Source of the DNA: Pseudomonadota bacterium
Lineage (GTDB): Bacteria > Pseudomonadota > Gammaproteobacteria > Steroidobacterales > Steroidobacteraceae
Assembly (NCBI GenBank): GCA_963204795.1
Contig: CAUJHX010000027.1
Location: 1-40,142 of the forward strand
DNA length: 40,142 nucleotides
Direction of reading: 5' to 3'
Of this stretch, positions 8,412 through 20,069 are shown in pieces. The notes beneath the pieces are model-generated. The model searched no databases. It saw nothing but the letters and a program-made list of their open reading frames with translations, and was not told the origin of the DNA. Within the stretch, counting starts at the first letter, position 1. The number at the start of each line of letters is the position of its first letter. The translations under genes were made by a program, and so were the position numbers.

Positions 8412-11400
8412 TTGAGAGGCCTTCGAGGCGATATTCCTGCAACACCCCGGGGCGGGTCGGCGATTCGCCGGCCCGCCCCGGCGGCGTTTTGGCGGCGCCT
8501 CGCGGCGCACGCTGCAGGAGTGCTCGCGTGCACGCTCGCACTGTGCGGCGTGCCCCGGGCACTCGCGCAAACGCCTCCGGGCACCGTCATCCGCAACGTC
8601 GCCGCGGTGACTTTCACGGGCGCGAACGGTGGCCCGGGACGTGTCTTCACGAATCCCGCCGATCTCATCGTCCTGCCACCGCCGACCCGAGCCGTGCTCA
8701 CTTTGCTGCGCGCGGTACCGCAGGCACCCCAAGGTGCGACTGCGCCGACCCAGTGCATCGGCTCGGGAGGGCTGGTCGACCTGCCACCGCCCGTGCTGTC
8801 GAACGGCACGACGGCAGATCCCTCGCAACCCCTGCCGCTGGCGCAGACCCCCACGATTCACGGTGGTGAGGCACTGTTCCTGCGACTGAGCGATCCCGAC
8901 CAGAACCTCGATGCCGCCGCTGCCGATACCATCGAACTCGAAGTCACGGCGACCGGCGGTGACCGCGAGCGCGTGCGCTTGCGCGAATCGGGCCCGAACA
9001 GCGGCGAGTTCGTCGGCTACATCCAGACGCGCGTGGCACCGGCGAGTGCCGGTGACTGCGTGCTGCAGGTCGAACGCGACGCGTCGCTCGCATCCACCTA
9101 CGCCGACCGGCGCGACGCGACCGACACGGCGAGTGCCCAGGCGCTCGTGGATCCGTTCGGCCTCGTCTTCGATTCGCGCACGGGCGCACCGGTCAATGGC
9201 GCGCGCGTGCGCCTCGTCACCGCCGGCGGCGCGCCGGCGCAAGTGATCGGCGACGACGGTGTCAGCAGCTATCCCGCCGAAATGGTGACCGGCCAGCCAG
9301 TCACCGACAGCGGCGGTACCGTATACAACTTCGCGCCCGGCGTGTTCCGCTTTCCGCTCGTTGCGGCGGGCGACTATCGGCTCGAAGTCGTGCCACCCCT
9401 CGGGCATGCGTTTCCGTCGACCGCGACCGAAGCCGGGATCCAGGTGCTGCCCGGTGCTCCCTTCGCGATCGGGCCCGCTTCCTACGGCGGCAGTATCACT
9501 GTCGTCGGGCCCATGCCCACCAACATCGACGTACCGCTCGATCCGACCGGCAGCGCGCTCTTCGTGCAGAAGTCGACCACGACGACCATCGCGGCCGCGG
9601 GAGACTTCGTCCAGTACACCGTAAGCGTTCGCAACGTCGGTTCCGTGGGCGCCTTTACAGGCGTCTCGATCGCCGACCAGCTGCCGCGCGGCCTGCGCTA
9701 TCGGGCGGGCTCGGCGCGAAGCGGCACCGCACGGGTGCCCGATCCTGCCATCAGTGCCGACGGCAGCTCGCTTTCGTTCCCGATCGGCGCGCTCGATGCT
9801 GGCGCCACCGTGACGCTGCGCTATGTCGTCGAGGTTACGGTCGGGGCGCGCGGTCCGGAACTCGTCAACAGCGCACAGGCCGTGGCCGACAGCGGCGCGC
9901 GCTCGAACGCGGCCCAGGCGGTGATCCAGCTGCGCGAGGAGCTGTTCCGTGAGCGCGCCATCGTGATGGGCCGCGTGGTCGCAGGGTCGTGCGAGCGCGA
10001 AGTGCGCGAGCTCGCCGGAGTTGCCAATGTGCGCGTCTATCTCGAGGACGGACGCTACGTCGTCACCGACGAGGACGGCAAGTATCACTTCGAGGATGTC
10101 GCGCCGGGCACGCACGTCGTGCAGCTCGACCCACTCACGCTGCCGCAGGGGTATGAGCCCACCGCCTGCACCGGCCATGTGCGCCACGCGGGTCGCGCAG
10201 CCTCGCAGTTCGTCGATGTGCGGGGCGGAGCCCTCTGGCGCGCCGACTTCCGGCTCGCCGCCGGAGCTGCAGCCGCGGCGCTGCCAGGGCGTCCGGCACC
10301 GGGCACGCTCGCCACCACGCTACCCCCAAAGCCACCGAAAGCACCCACATTCGATCGCGCCAAGCTCGCCGGCATGCCGGATTTCACGCTCGAGAAGCTC
10401 GCGCCCGGCATCCGGTGGCTGTGGCCGGGCCCCGATTTCAGCGCACCGATTCCGAGCGTCAAGGTTGCGATCGCGCACGACCCCCGGGACAGGATCGAGC
10501 TCGCGCTGAACGGGGCCCCCGTGAGCGCGCTCAATTTCGACGGTTCGGCCGCCAACAACGCCGGCACCGTCGCCGTGAGCCACTGGCGCGGCATCGACCT
10601 GCGCGACGGCGCGAACGAATTCACGGCGATCGTGCGCCGTCCCGACGGCAGCGTCGCGCAGTCGCTCGATCGAACCGTGTACTACGCCGGCGGCGCCGTG
10701 CGCGCTGAAGTCGTCAAGGCGCGCTCGAAGCTCACCGCCGACGGACGGACGCACCCGGTGATCGCGCTGCGCCTCATCGATGCCCACGGCAAACCGGCAC
10801 GACGCGGCACGCAGGGTACCTGGCGCGTCGATCCGCCGTATCGCACGTGGTGGGAGGTCGCGTCCGAACGCGAGAACCAGCTCGTCTCGGTGGGTCCGCG
10901 CGAGCCGACTTTCGAAGTGGGCGACGACGGCATTGCACTGCTCGAACTCGATGCGACCTCGCAGACCGGCACTGCGATCGTGCGCGTGCGGCTGAACGAC
11001 CGGCAGTCCGAAGAACTGCGCGTGTGGCTCGAGCCCGAAGCACGCGACTGGATCCTCGTCGGACTCGCCGAAGGGTCGACGGCGTATCGCACGATCTCGG
11101 GCAACGCCGAAGCCGCCGACGCTGCCGGTCTCGAGCCGGATTACACCGAGGACGGGCGCGTCGCGTTCTTCGCCAAGGGACGCGTCAAGGGCGATTTTCT
11201 GCTCACGCTCGCCTACGACTCGGCGCGCGATCCGGCGCTCGCCCGCCGCCGGCTCCTCGGCGTGATCGAGCCCGACCGCTACTACACGCTCTACGGCGAC
11301 GCCGCCGACCCGCGCTACGAGGCGGCGAGCGCCGAGAAGCTCTTCGTGAAACTCGAGCGGCGGCAGTTCGTTGCGCTGTTCGGCGATTTCACGACCGGGC

Positions 11401-13505
11401 TCACCGTGACCGAACTGACCCGCTACAGCCGCTCGCTCACCGGCCTGCGCACCGACTACGCCGGGGATCGCTTCGGCATGACGGCCTTCGCGGCCGATTC
11501 CTCGCTCGGCTTCGTCAAGGATGAGCTTGCAGGTGACGGCACGTCCGGCCTCTACCGGCTCTCGCGCCATCCGCTCGTCGTCGGCAGCGACCAGCTGCGC
11601 ATCGAAGTGCGTGACCGCTTCCGCAGCGAGGTCGTGCTCGAGACACGGCCGCTCAGCCGCTTCGCCGACTACAGCATCGACTACGCCGCCGGCACGCTGT
11701 TCTTCAAGCAGCCGGTGCCGAGCCGTGACGAACGCTTCAACCCCGTCTACATCATCGCGGAGTACGAAGTACCGGGTGACGGCGAGGAACACGTGACCGC
11801 GGGCGGACGGGCAAGCCTGAAGTTCGCGGACGGGCGCGCCGAGATCGGGGCGAGCCTGGTCGACGAGGGAGCTGCCGATGGCGACAGCCGCGTCTTCGGC
11901 ACGGACCTGCGCTGGAAGATCGGTGCGGCGACCGAGCTGCGGGCCGAGGTGGCCCGCAGCGAGTCGGACGATCCTGCGCGCGCTGCCGAGGCGAATGCGC
12001 ATCGCGCCGAACTGCGCCACGTGTCCGAACGGCTCGACGCGCGCGCCTACATCGGCGAGACCGAGCCCGGCTTCGGCACCGGCCAGCAGCTCTCGACGGA
12101 AGTCGGCGTGCGCAAGGCGGGCATCGACGCGCGCATGCGGATCGGCGAAACATGGCAGGGCCTCACTGATGTGTTCACCGAGGAGACTCTCGAGACAGGC
12201 GCCGAGCGCAAGCACGGCTCGCTTGAGCTGCGGCGCGAGACGGCGACCAACCGGGTCGGCTTCGGGATGCGCACGGTGGAGGACGAGGGTCTCACGAACG
12301 GCACGCAGCGCTCCGAGCAGGCCTTCGCGTCCGGCAGCGTCGACCTGTGGAACCAGCGCGTGACGCTGCGCGGCTCGGTGGATGCGGCGCTCGGTGGCGG
12401 GAACTCGAGCATCGATTATCCGAACCGCTACGTGCTGGGCGCCGACTATGCCTTGCGCCCCGACGTGAAGCTCTACACGGAGTATGAACATGCGGACGGC
12501 GCAAATTTCGATGCCGACATGGCCCGCGTCGGCGTACGCGCGGCACCCTGGAACCGCGCGCAACTGAACTCGAGCGTCAGCCAGCAGGCGACCGAGTACG
12601 GGCCGCGCACTTTCGCGAACTTCGGCCTCACCCAGGGGTGGCAGGTCACCGATCGCCTTGCGCTCGATGCCGGCATCGACCAGAGCAACACGTTGCGTGG
12701 CCCGGCGCTGGCGCCGCTCGTGCCGGGCCGCCCGCTCGCCTCGGGGACTCTCACGGATGATTTCTTCGCAACCTATCTCGGCGCCCTCTACCGCAGCGAG
12801 CTCTGGACTGCGACCTCGCGCATCGAATGGCGCGCCTCCGACCGCGAGGACCGCGCGATCCTGACGGGCGGCCTCTATCGCGAGCCGGTGCGCGGCCACG
12901 CCTTCGCGCTCGGCCTGCATCTGCTGTCGAGCGACTTCGCGGCGGCACCGGATACGACCGCCGCAGACACCCAGTTCGCCTGGGCGTTCCGCCCGATCGG
13001 GAGCCGCTGGATCGTGCTCGACCGGCTCGACCTGCGCTTCGAGCGCCAACGCGACATTGCAGGCACGGTCGAGGCGGCCCGCGTGATCAACAACATGAAC
13101 GCGAACTGGCAGCTGGACGGGCGCACGCAGCTCGGCTTGCAGTGGGGACTGCGTTACGTACGCTCGAGCTTCGACGGCGAGCGCTACGACGGCCTGTCCG
13201 ACCTGTACGGCGTCGACGTGCGCCGCGATCTCACCGCGCGATTCGATGTCGGCCTGCACGGCACGGTGCTCAATTCCTGGGAATCCTCCGTGCACGACTA
13301 TGCCGTCGGCGTCGATCTCGGCGTCACGATCGCCCGCAACCTGTGGATTTCGATCGGCTACAACGTGCAAGGCTTCGAGGACGACGACTACGCCGCGAGC
13401 CGTTACACCGCGAGCGGGCCTTACATCAAGCTGCGCATGAAGGCCGACCAGGACACGTTCCGGGATCTCGGCAGCGGGCTGCTCAGGATGCGCACAACTC
13501 GATGA
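8412..13505 (+). CDS. Giant outer-membrane protein with DUF11/SdrD-B modules and C-terminal barrel
   Basis: About 1,697 residues from a TTG with GGAGAT 9 bases upstream. An ATG at 8343 in the same frame would overlap the previous gene by 41 bp and lacks a visible ribosome site. The signal peptide ends at PRALA-QTPPG. In order: a beta domain (VIRNVAAVTF), an SdrD-B-like unit near residues 255-360, a DUF11 unit near 385-510 (FVQYTVSVRNVGSVGA), a second carboxypeptidase-regulatory-like unit (YVVTDEDGKYHFEDVAPGTH), an Ala/Pro linker, and further Ig-like domains. From about residue 950 there is a long barrel with repeated aromatic beta hairpins (YTLYGDAADPRYEA, FVALFGDFTTGLTVTELTRY, GTSGLYRLSRHPLV). 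It probably anchors or presents the exported partners encoded upstream. Its last 23 bp overlap the convergent lipoprotein gene. Confidence 0.78.
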   Translation: MRGLRGDIPATPRGGSAIRRPAPAAFWRRLAAHAAGVLACTLALCGVPRALAQTPPGTVIRNVAAVTFTGANGGPGRVFTNPADLIVLPPPTRAVLTLLRAVPQAPQGATAPTQCIGSGGLVDLPPPVLSNGTTADPSQPLPLAQTPTIHGGEALFLRLSDPDQNLDAAAADTIELEVTATGGDRERVRLRESGPNSGEFVGYIQTRVAPASAGDCVLQVERDASLASTYADRRDATDTASAQALVDPFGLVFDSRTGAPVNGARVRLVTAGGAPAQVIGDDGVSSYPAEMVTGQPVTDSGGTVYNFAPGVFRFPLVAAGDYRLEVVPPLGHAFPSTATEAGIQVLPGAPFAIGPASYGGSITVVGPMPTNIDVPLDPTGSALFVQKSTTTTIAAAGDFVQYTVSVRNVGSVGAFTGVSIADQLPRGLRYRAGSARSGTARVPDPAISADGSSLSFPIGALDAGATVTLRYVVEVTVGARGPELVNSAQAVADSGARSNAAQAVIQLREELFRERAIVMGRVVAGSCEREVRELAGVANVRVYLEDGRYVVTDEDGKYHFEDVAPGTHVVQLDPLTLPQGYEPTACTGHVRHAGRAASQFVDVRGGALWRADFRLAAGAAAAALPGRPAPGTLATTLPPKPPKAPTFDRAKLAGMPDFTLEKLAPGIRWLWPGPDFSAPIPSVKVAIAHDPRDRIELALNGAPVSALNFDGSAANNAGTVAVSHWRGIDLRDGANEFTAIVRRPDGSVAQSLDRTVYYAGGAVRAEVVKARSKLTADGRTHPVIALRLIDAHGKPARRGTQGTWRVDPPYRTWWEVASERENQLVSVGPREPTFEVGDDGIALLELDATSQTGTAIVRVRLNDRQSEELRVWLEPEARDWILVGLAEGSTAYRTISGNAEAADAAGLEPDYTEDGRVAFFAKGRVKGDFLLTLAYDSARDPALARRRLLGVIEPDRYYTLYGDAADPRYEAASAEKLFVKLERRQFVALFGDFTTGLTVTELTRYSRSLTGLRTDYAGDRFGMTAFAADSSLGFVKDELAGDGTSGLYRLSRHPLVVGSDQLRIEVRDRFRSEVVLETRPLSRFADYSIDYAAGTLFFKQPVPSRDERFNPVYIIAEYEVPGDGEEHVTAGGRASLKFADGRAEIGASLVDEGAADGDSRVFGTDLRWKIGAATELRAEVARSESDDPARAAEANAHRAELRHVSERLDARAYIGETEPGFGTGQQLSTEVGVRKAGIDARMRIGETWQGLTDVFTEETLETGAERKHGSLELRRETATNRVGFGMRTVEDEGLTNGTQRSEQAFASGSVDLWNQRVTLRGSVDAALGGGNSSIDYPNRYVLGADYALRPDVKLYTEYEHADGANFDADMARVGVRAAPWNRAQLNSSVSQQATEYGPRTFANFGLTQGWQVTDRLALDAGIDQSNTLRGPALAPLVPGRPLASGTLTDDFFATYLGALYRSELWTATSRIEWRASDREDRAILTGGLYREPVRGHAFALGLHLLSSDFAAAPDTTAADTQFAWAFRPIGSRWIVLDRLDLRFERQRDIAGTVEAARVINNMNANWQLDGRTQLGLQWGLRYVRSSFDGERYDGLSDLYGVDVRRDLTARFDVGLHGTVLNSWESSVHDYAVGVDLGVTIARNLWISIGYNVQGFEDDDYAASRYTASGPYIKLRMKADQDTFRDLGSGLLRMRTTR

Positions 13506-14220
13506 GGCCGCCGCTCTGGCGCGCCCGGAAGCTGAAGAGCGGCGCCGTCTGGATCCCGACCTCGCCCGTCGCAAGCTGCACGCGCCAGGACCAGGCGATC
13601 ACGTCGATGCGATCGCAGTCACCCGTCACCGCAGCGCGCGTGAGCGTCGCAAGATCGAGCGTGTGTTCGATGGCCGTTGTCGTCGTGCGCGTGGCGCGCT
13701 CGAGCACGACGTTGCCGAAATTGTTGTAGGTGGTGAACTGCCACTGATAGGCGGCGAATGCACCAACGGTCCCTTCATCGAGCGGACGGACGTTGAGTAC
13801 TTCAGCCACCGGATCGAAGAAGGCGCAGCGGTACACGCGCATGCGAACGTAGTCGTCGGCGGGTGTCCGGGGTGTGCGCCCGAACTCGTAGTAGCGCGGA
13901 TCGGTGATCGTTGCGACGAGATCGGAATAGACGGCCGCATCCCGTGCGGCGGTCTCCGACCACTCGAGCGCCTCGTCCCAGTCGTCGGTGCAGCCCGCCA
14001 GATGCAGGGTTGTCACCTGCCCGTACCCCGGGGGCGGCGTATCGAGCGGAAAGCCGGCCGGCGTCCGCTGACGATCGGTGTAGAGAAGTGTCGCGATGTC
14101 CGCGTCCGACTGCGCGACCGGTCGGGCGGCCTGTGCCGGCACCACAGCAGCGGGCGCGGAGGGCTCTCCGCCACCCCCGCAACCAGCAAGCACCAACACA
14201 GGCAGGAGCCAGAGCCGCAT
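13483..14220 (-). CDS. Predicted lipoprotein of unknown function
   Basis: 245 residues. The N-terminus MRLWLLPVLVLAGCGGGG has a lipobox (VLAGC) with cleavage before Cys13, and GGAGG precedes the ATG by 7 bases. Gly and Ser after the cysteine fit outer-membrane sorting. The mature region is mixed alpha/beta with aromatic clusters (RYYEFGRTP, YQWQFTTYNNFGN) and three further cysteines. I recognise no family. It converges on the giant barrel gene and the two coding ends overlap by 23 bp, so transcription of one would run into the other. Confidence 0.72.
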   Translation of the reverse strand: MRLWLLPVLVLAGCGGGGEPSAPAAVVPAQAARPVAQSDADIATLLYTDRQRTPAGFPLDTPPPGYGQVTTLHLAGCTDDWDEALEWSETAARDAAVYSDLVATITDPRYYEFGRTPRTPADDYVRMRVYRCAFFDPVAEVLNVRPLDEGTVGAFAAYQWQFTTYNNFGNVVLERATRTTTTAIEHTLDLATLTRAAVTGDCDRIDVIAWSWRVQLATGEVGIQTAPLFSFRARQSGGLIELCAS

Positions 14221-14311
14221 GAGACAACCTCCGGCGGAGGTATCGGCTCATTGGCGCCCGACTTGAGCCGGTGGGCGGTGCATTTGACATAGGCGTTACA
14301 CTGACAGGTCC

Positions 14312-17155
<2,844 letters not shown>

Positions 17156-17220
17156 GCCCGATTGCAGCCCCGGGGAAATTCCGGTATTGCATTCGGCAAG
17201 TAAGCGAAGGAGTGACAGGC

Positions 17221-17622
17221 ATGCCGACCCCGAGACGCCCATCTGCCCGTGCCCGCGTCCGCAAGCCGGACAGCGCACGCCGAGCGCCTTTGCCGGCGCA
17301 CATCCGCGCCGAGCAGCGCGATCTCGCACCGGATGACCGTACGTACATCCAGCGCAAGCTGGGCACGCGGCTCGGCAAGTTCGCGCGCTCCATCGAGCGC
17401 ATCAGCGTGCGCACGGACGATGCCAACGGGCCGCGCGGCGGCATCGATCGGCTATGCCGCATCAAGGTTGTTCTGCGGGGCGCACCATCGGTCGTCTACG
17501 AGAGCCGCGACACCTCACTCGATGCCGCGGTCGATGGAGCGTTGGCCGGGATCGAACGCGCGGTGCGGCGTACCCTGCAGCGCCGTCGCACACTACCGCG
17601 CCGGCAACCGAAACCGTCGTAA
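17221..17622 (+). CDS. HPF/RaiA-family ribosome-associated factor
   Basis: 133 residues, ATG with AAGGAGT 9 bases upstream. After a basic Arg/Pro-rich N-terminal extension of about 30 residues comes the family fold: YIQRKLGTRLGKFARSIERISVRTDD, then CRIKVVLRGAPSVVYE and DAAVDGALAGIERAVRRTLQRRR. These proteins bind the 30S decoding region and promote 70S hibernation or stabilisation. The basic N-terminal extension is unusual for short HPF. There is no C-terminal dimerisation domain, so it belongs with the short class. It follows uvrA by 65 bp, possibly co-transcribed, and converges on the GNAT gene. Confidence 0.75.
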   Translation: MPTPRRPSARARVRKPDSARRAPLPAHIRAEQRDLAPDDRTYIQRKLGTRLGKFARSIERISVRTDDANGPRGGIDRLCRIKVVLRGAPSVVYESRDTSLDAAVDGALAGIERAVRRTLQRRRTLPRRQPKPS

Positions 17623-17629
17623 GCCGACA

Positions 17630-17646
17630 AAGGGCGCTCAGCCCTT
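17630..17646. terminator. Short hairpin between convergent hpf-like and GNAT genes
   Basis: AAGGGC-GCTCA-GCCCTT forms a perfect 6-bp stem. The GNAT stop codon lies in the loop and the hpf-like stop is 7 bp to the left. It could serve both strands, but there is no long U-tract on either side. Confidence 0.35.
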
Positions 17647-18159
17647 GCGGGTTCTCGACGGACCGGAACGGAAGGTCTGACGAACCTCGCCATTGGCGAC
17701 ACGCTCTTCGTAGTCTCCGCGGGTGTAGTCTGCGATCACGTGACGCCAGAACTTCACCGCACCCGGATTTCGCAGGTACTCCTGTACTTCCCAGAGCCCG
17801 GCGAAGCGATCGAGGATCAGCGCGACTGCGCTCTGGCCGATGCCGAGGCGACGGTAAGGGCGCGCCACGAAGAACTCCGCCATCCGGAAATCCGGGGCGG
17901 AGCGTCCGGGCGTGGGCCGGCCCGGAAGAACCATGGCGAAGCCCACTGGCGCGGCGGACTTGCAGATGGTGAGAATTCTCGCGCTCGAATCGGCGTACCA
18001 GCGCGTGAGCTGGTCAGGCTCGCGATGGCCGACTTCACCCAGGACCGGGAAAATGCCGGTGTTGAGCGGTGCCAGGTCATCCAGGTACTCGCGGTAGACG
18101 CTCTCGATCCAGCGCCGGTCCAGCGCGGAAACGCGTGCATCGCGCACACTCACGCTCAA
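17638..18159 (-). CDS. GNAT family N-acetyltransferase
   Basis: 173 residues from a TTG with GGAG 6 bases upstream; a GTG two codons later is an alternative. The fold is recognisable: the N-terminal helix region SALDRRWIESVYREYLDDL, the central beta-hairpin (APVGFAMVLPGRP), then FRMAEFFVARPYRRLGIGQSAVALILDRF. RRLGIG is the acetyl-CoA pyrophosphate-binding motif (R/Q-x-x-G-x-G/A). The C-terminal AVKFWRHVI is the usual last strand and helix. The substrate cannot be told from sequence. It lies downstream of the alanine-rich lipoprotein gene on the same strand, but a strong hairpin separates them. Confidence 0.85.
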   Translation of the reverse strand: MSVSVRDARVSALDRRWIESVYREYLDDLAPLNTGIFPVLGEVGHREPDQLTRWYADSSARILTICKSAAPVGFAMVLPGRPTPGRSAPDFRMAEFFVARPYRRLGIGQSAVALILDRFAGLWEVQEYLRNPGAVKFWRHVIADYTRGDYEERVANGEVRQTFRSGPSRTRKG

Positions 18160-18175
18160 GTCACTCTCCAGACTA

Positions 18176-18216
18176 CAAGGCCCGGACAGGCGAGGTAACT
18201 CGCCAGCCGGGCCTTG
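18176..18216 (-). terminator. Two-tier hairpin downstream of the alanine-rich lipoprotein gene
   Basis: Outer arms CAAGGCCCGG (18176-18185) and CCGGGCCTTG (18207-18216) are perfectly complementary. Inside them GGCGAG-GTAA-CTCGCC makes a second perfect 6-bp stem. It lies 38 bp past the lipoprotein stop and just ahead of the GNAT start, with no poly-U after it. It is probably an attenuating or mRNA 3'-end-protecting structure. Confidence 0.5.
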
Positions 18217-18253
18217 TGTGAGCCGATGGCTCGGGAAGAGTAATTCTTGCGAA

Positions 18254-18580
18254 TTACTTCTTCACCTCTTCGGCAGCCGCGTTGGCAGCGTCCGTCGCCG
18301 CACCGGCAGCCGCGTTGGCAGCGTCCGTCGCAGCGCCAGCAGCCGCGTTGGCGGCATCCGTCGCAGCGCCGGCCGCAGCACCCGCCGCGTCCGTCGCAGC
18401 CTGGCCCGCCGCGTCGACGGCCGCGCCCGCGGCGTCGGTCGCAGCAGCAGCCGCGTCGGTCGCGGCGTCGGTGGCCGCAGCAGCGGCGTCAGCAGCCGGA
18501 GCGGCCGTGTCGGCCGGCTTGCTGCAGGCGGTCAGCATGAGCGCCGCAAGAAGGGCGCCAAAGGCAAGTTTCGTCTTCAT
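18254..18580 (-). CDS. Alanine-rich repeat lipoprotein
   Basis: 108 residues. MKTKLAFGALLAALMLTAC is a lipoprotein signal with an LTAC lipobox, cleaved before Cys19; KPAD follows. The mature chain is almost entirely Ala with regularly placed Asp, Thr, Asn and Gly in an 11-residue period (AAAGAATDAAN), and ends EEVKK. An 11-residue period is compatible with a long, right-handed coiled coil or amphipathic helix, as in Lpp-like or LEA-like proteins. Probably an abundant periplasmic or outer-membrane lipoprotein; function unknown. The stop codon lies in the inverted repeat GTAATTC-TTGC-GAATTAC. A promoter and 5' hairpin are seen upstream. Confidence 0.75.
   Translation of the reverse strand: MKTKLAFGALLAALMLTACSKPADTAAPAADAAAAATDAATDAAAAATDAAGAAVDAAGQAATDAAGAAAGAATDAANAAAGAATDAANAAAGAATDAANAAAEEVKK
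18281..18379. repeat. 33-bp tandem repeat inside the lipoprotein gene
   Basis: Three consecutive 33-bp units start at 18281, 18314 and 18347. The first two differ at only a few positions; the third is more diverged. Each encodes 11 residues, so copy-number changes would keep the frame. Confidence 0.8.
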
Positions 18581-18630
18581 TGATCGATACCCCAGAAGAG
18601 AAGCGAGAGTGGATGAAACAGAGATTTATC

Positions 18631-18648
18631 CCGCGATTTTCATCGCGG
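18631..18648 (-). promoter_or_regulatory. 5' UTR hairpin with GAAA loop ahead of the lipoprotein gene
   Basis: Read on the minus strand this is CCGCGAT-GAAA-ATCGCGG, a perfect 7-bp stem closed by a GAAA tetraloop. It falls at the predicted 5' end of the transcript, where a stem-loop can protect an mRNA from decay. Confidence 0.5.
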
Positions 18649-18654
18649 CGGCAA

Positions 18655-18683
18655 ATTCTATAGAGTCCGGAATCCTTTTGAAA
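18655..18683 (-). promoter_or_regulatory. Predicted sigma70 promoter of the lipoprotein gene
   Basis: On the minus strand TTTCAA (18683-18678) and TAGAAT (18660-18655) are 17 bp apart. The -10 is a 5 of 6 match; the -35 is weak. Predicted start is near 18648, right at the GAAA hairpin. Confidence 0.45.
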
Positions 18684-18743
18684 CAGCGCGGAATGCCTGT
18701 CAGCCCATGTCGGGAGTCAGAATCCGCCTACGAGACGGGTCCC

Positions 18744-20069
18744 ATGCGGCAAGAAGCACTCGACGAGCTGTATTCCGCCCACCTCCGCGCGTGCCAGGAC
18801 CGCACCGCCCTGGCGCTGGCCGCGACTGGCTACGACGCACTGGTACTGCACTCGGGGGGGTTGCGGGCCGTCGATTTTGACGACTATCACTATCCCTTCA
18901 AGGCTCACGCTGCGTTCAAACTGTGGGCACCGCTGACTGATGCGCCGGATTGTTTCGTCATCGTCCGGCCCGGCTGCCGACCAGGCCTCCTGTTCAACCA
19001 GCCCGACGACTACTGGCACAAGGTGCCGCCCCTGCCCGACGGCTGGTGGGCCGGCGAATTTGACATCGAACCGGTCAGGGACCTCCGGGCCGCGCGCGCG
19101 GCCCTGCCGGCAGGCGGCCGGACGGCATTCATTGGCGATACCACAGGGTTCGGTGACTGGGGCTTCGCTGCGGTGAATCCGCAGCCGCTGATCACCCGCC
19201 TCGACTACGCGCGCGCCCGCAAGACCCCCTATGAGATTGCCTGCCTGCGCGAGGCGAATCGGCTCGGGGCCCGTGGACACGCCGCGGCGGCACGCGCATT
19301 CAGCGCACGCGACAGCGAGTACGGCATTGCCCTCGCCTTCATGACTGCAATCGCCGCGCGCGAGCAGGAACTGCCCTACAACCCGATCGTCGCGCTGAAC
19401 GCGGGCAGCTCCGTGCTGCACTATCAGGTCCTCGAGCGCACACCGCCTCATGACCATCGCTCGTTGCTGATCGATGCGGGCGCGGCGTTTGCGGGCTATG
19501 GATCCGACATCACGCGTACCTACGCCTTCGACGATCCGGATTTCGCGCTGCTCGTCGGCAGGATGGACGAAGTCCAGCAGGCGCTCTGCGCCGGCGTGCG
19601 CGCCGGGGTCGACTGGCGCGACCTGCATCTCACGGCGCACCGCCTCACCGCCGAACTGCTGCACGACTCCGGGATCATCACGCTCGACGCCGAGGCGGCT
19701 GTCGACAGCGGGCTGTCGAGCGTCTTCCTGCCCCACGGCCTCGGGCACCTCCTCGGTCTGCAGGTGCACGATGTGGGGGGCACCCTCGCCTCGCCGGAAG
19801 GCGGCACGATACCGCGGCCCGATGGACACCCGAATCTGCGTCTCACGCGCGTGCTGGAGGAAGGCTACGTCGTGACGATGGAGCCGGGGCTCTATTTCAT
19901 CGACACTTTGCTCGCCGCCGCAAGAGCGAACAGCCACGCACGCCATATCGACTGGGCGCGCGTGGCACAGTTCGCGCCTTTCGGCGGCATCCGCATCGAG
20001 GACAACCTCGCCGTCACCGCCTCGGGCTGCGAAAACCTGACTCGCGAGGCCTTCAGGACCCTTTCCTGA
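18744..20069 (+). CDS. pepQ: Xaa-Pro dipeptidase (M24B)
   Basis: 441 residues, close to the E. coli enzyme length. I chose the ATG at 18744 because [20 protein letters not shown] aligns with the known PepQ N-terminus; the ATG at 18693 would add 17 unrelated residues. The N-terminal creatinase-like domain includes YDALVLHSG and [10 protein letters not shown]. The pita-bread catalytic domain shows the five dinuclear-metal ligands: Asp in LLIDAG, Asp in [10 protein letters not shown], His in PHGLGHLLG, Glu in TMEPGLYF and Glu in IRIEDN. It hydrolyses dipeptides with C-terminal proline in the cytoplasm. Its last 17 bp overlap the convergent mscL gene. Confidence 0.93.
   Translation: MRQEALDELYSAHLRACQDRTALALAATGYDALVLHSGGLRAVDFDDYHYPFKAHAAFKLWAPLTDAPDCFVIVRPGCRPGLLFNQPDDYWHKVPPLPDGWWAGEFDIEPVRDLRAARAALPAGGRTAFIGDTTGFGDWGFAAVNPQPLITRLDYARARKTPYEIACLREANRLGARGHAAAARAFSARDSEYGIALAFMTAIAAREQELPYNPIVALNAGSSVLHYQVLERTPPHDHRSLLIDAGAAFAGYGSDITRTYAFDDPDFALLVGRMDEVQQALCAGVRAGVDWRDLHLTAHRLTAELLHDSGIITLDAEAAVDSGLSSVFLPHGLGHLLGLQVHDVGGTLASPEGGTIPRPDGHPNLRLTRVLEEGYVVTMEPGLYFIDTLLAAARANSHARHIDWARVAQFAPFGGIRIEDNLAVTASGCENLTREAFRTLS

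Noticed and set aside
6689..10187. Two long minus-strand frames (6689-8854 and 8376-10187)
   Set aside because: They lie opposite three well-supported secreted-protein genes and show no signal peptide or family motif.
10320..13574. 1,084-codon minus-strand open frame opposite the giant barrel gene
   Set aside because: It mirrors the codon structure of the barrel gene in GC-rich DNA, has no recognisable domain, and is rich in Arg, Ala and Gly as antisense frames are.
14221..14311. LexA box upstream of uvrA
   Set aside because: Only TTGACA and loosely matched CTG/CAG triplets are present; no convincing palindrome of a known LexA type.
18281..18379. Possible CRISPR-like repeats
   Set aside because: The 33-bp units are contiguous with no spacers and encode an 11-residue protein repeat.
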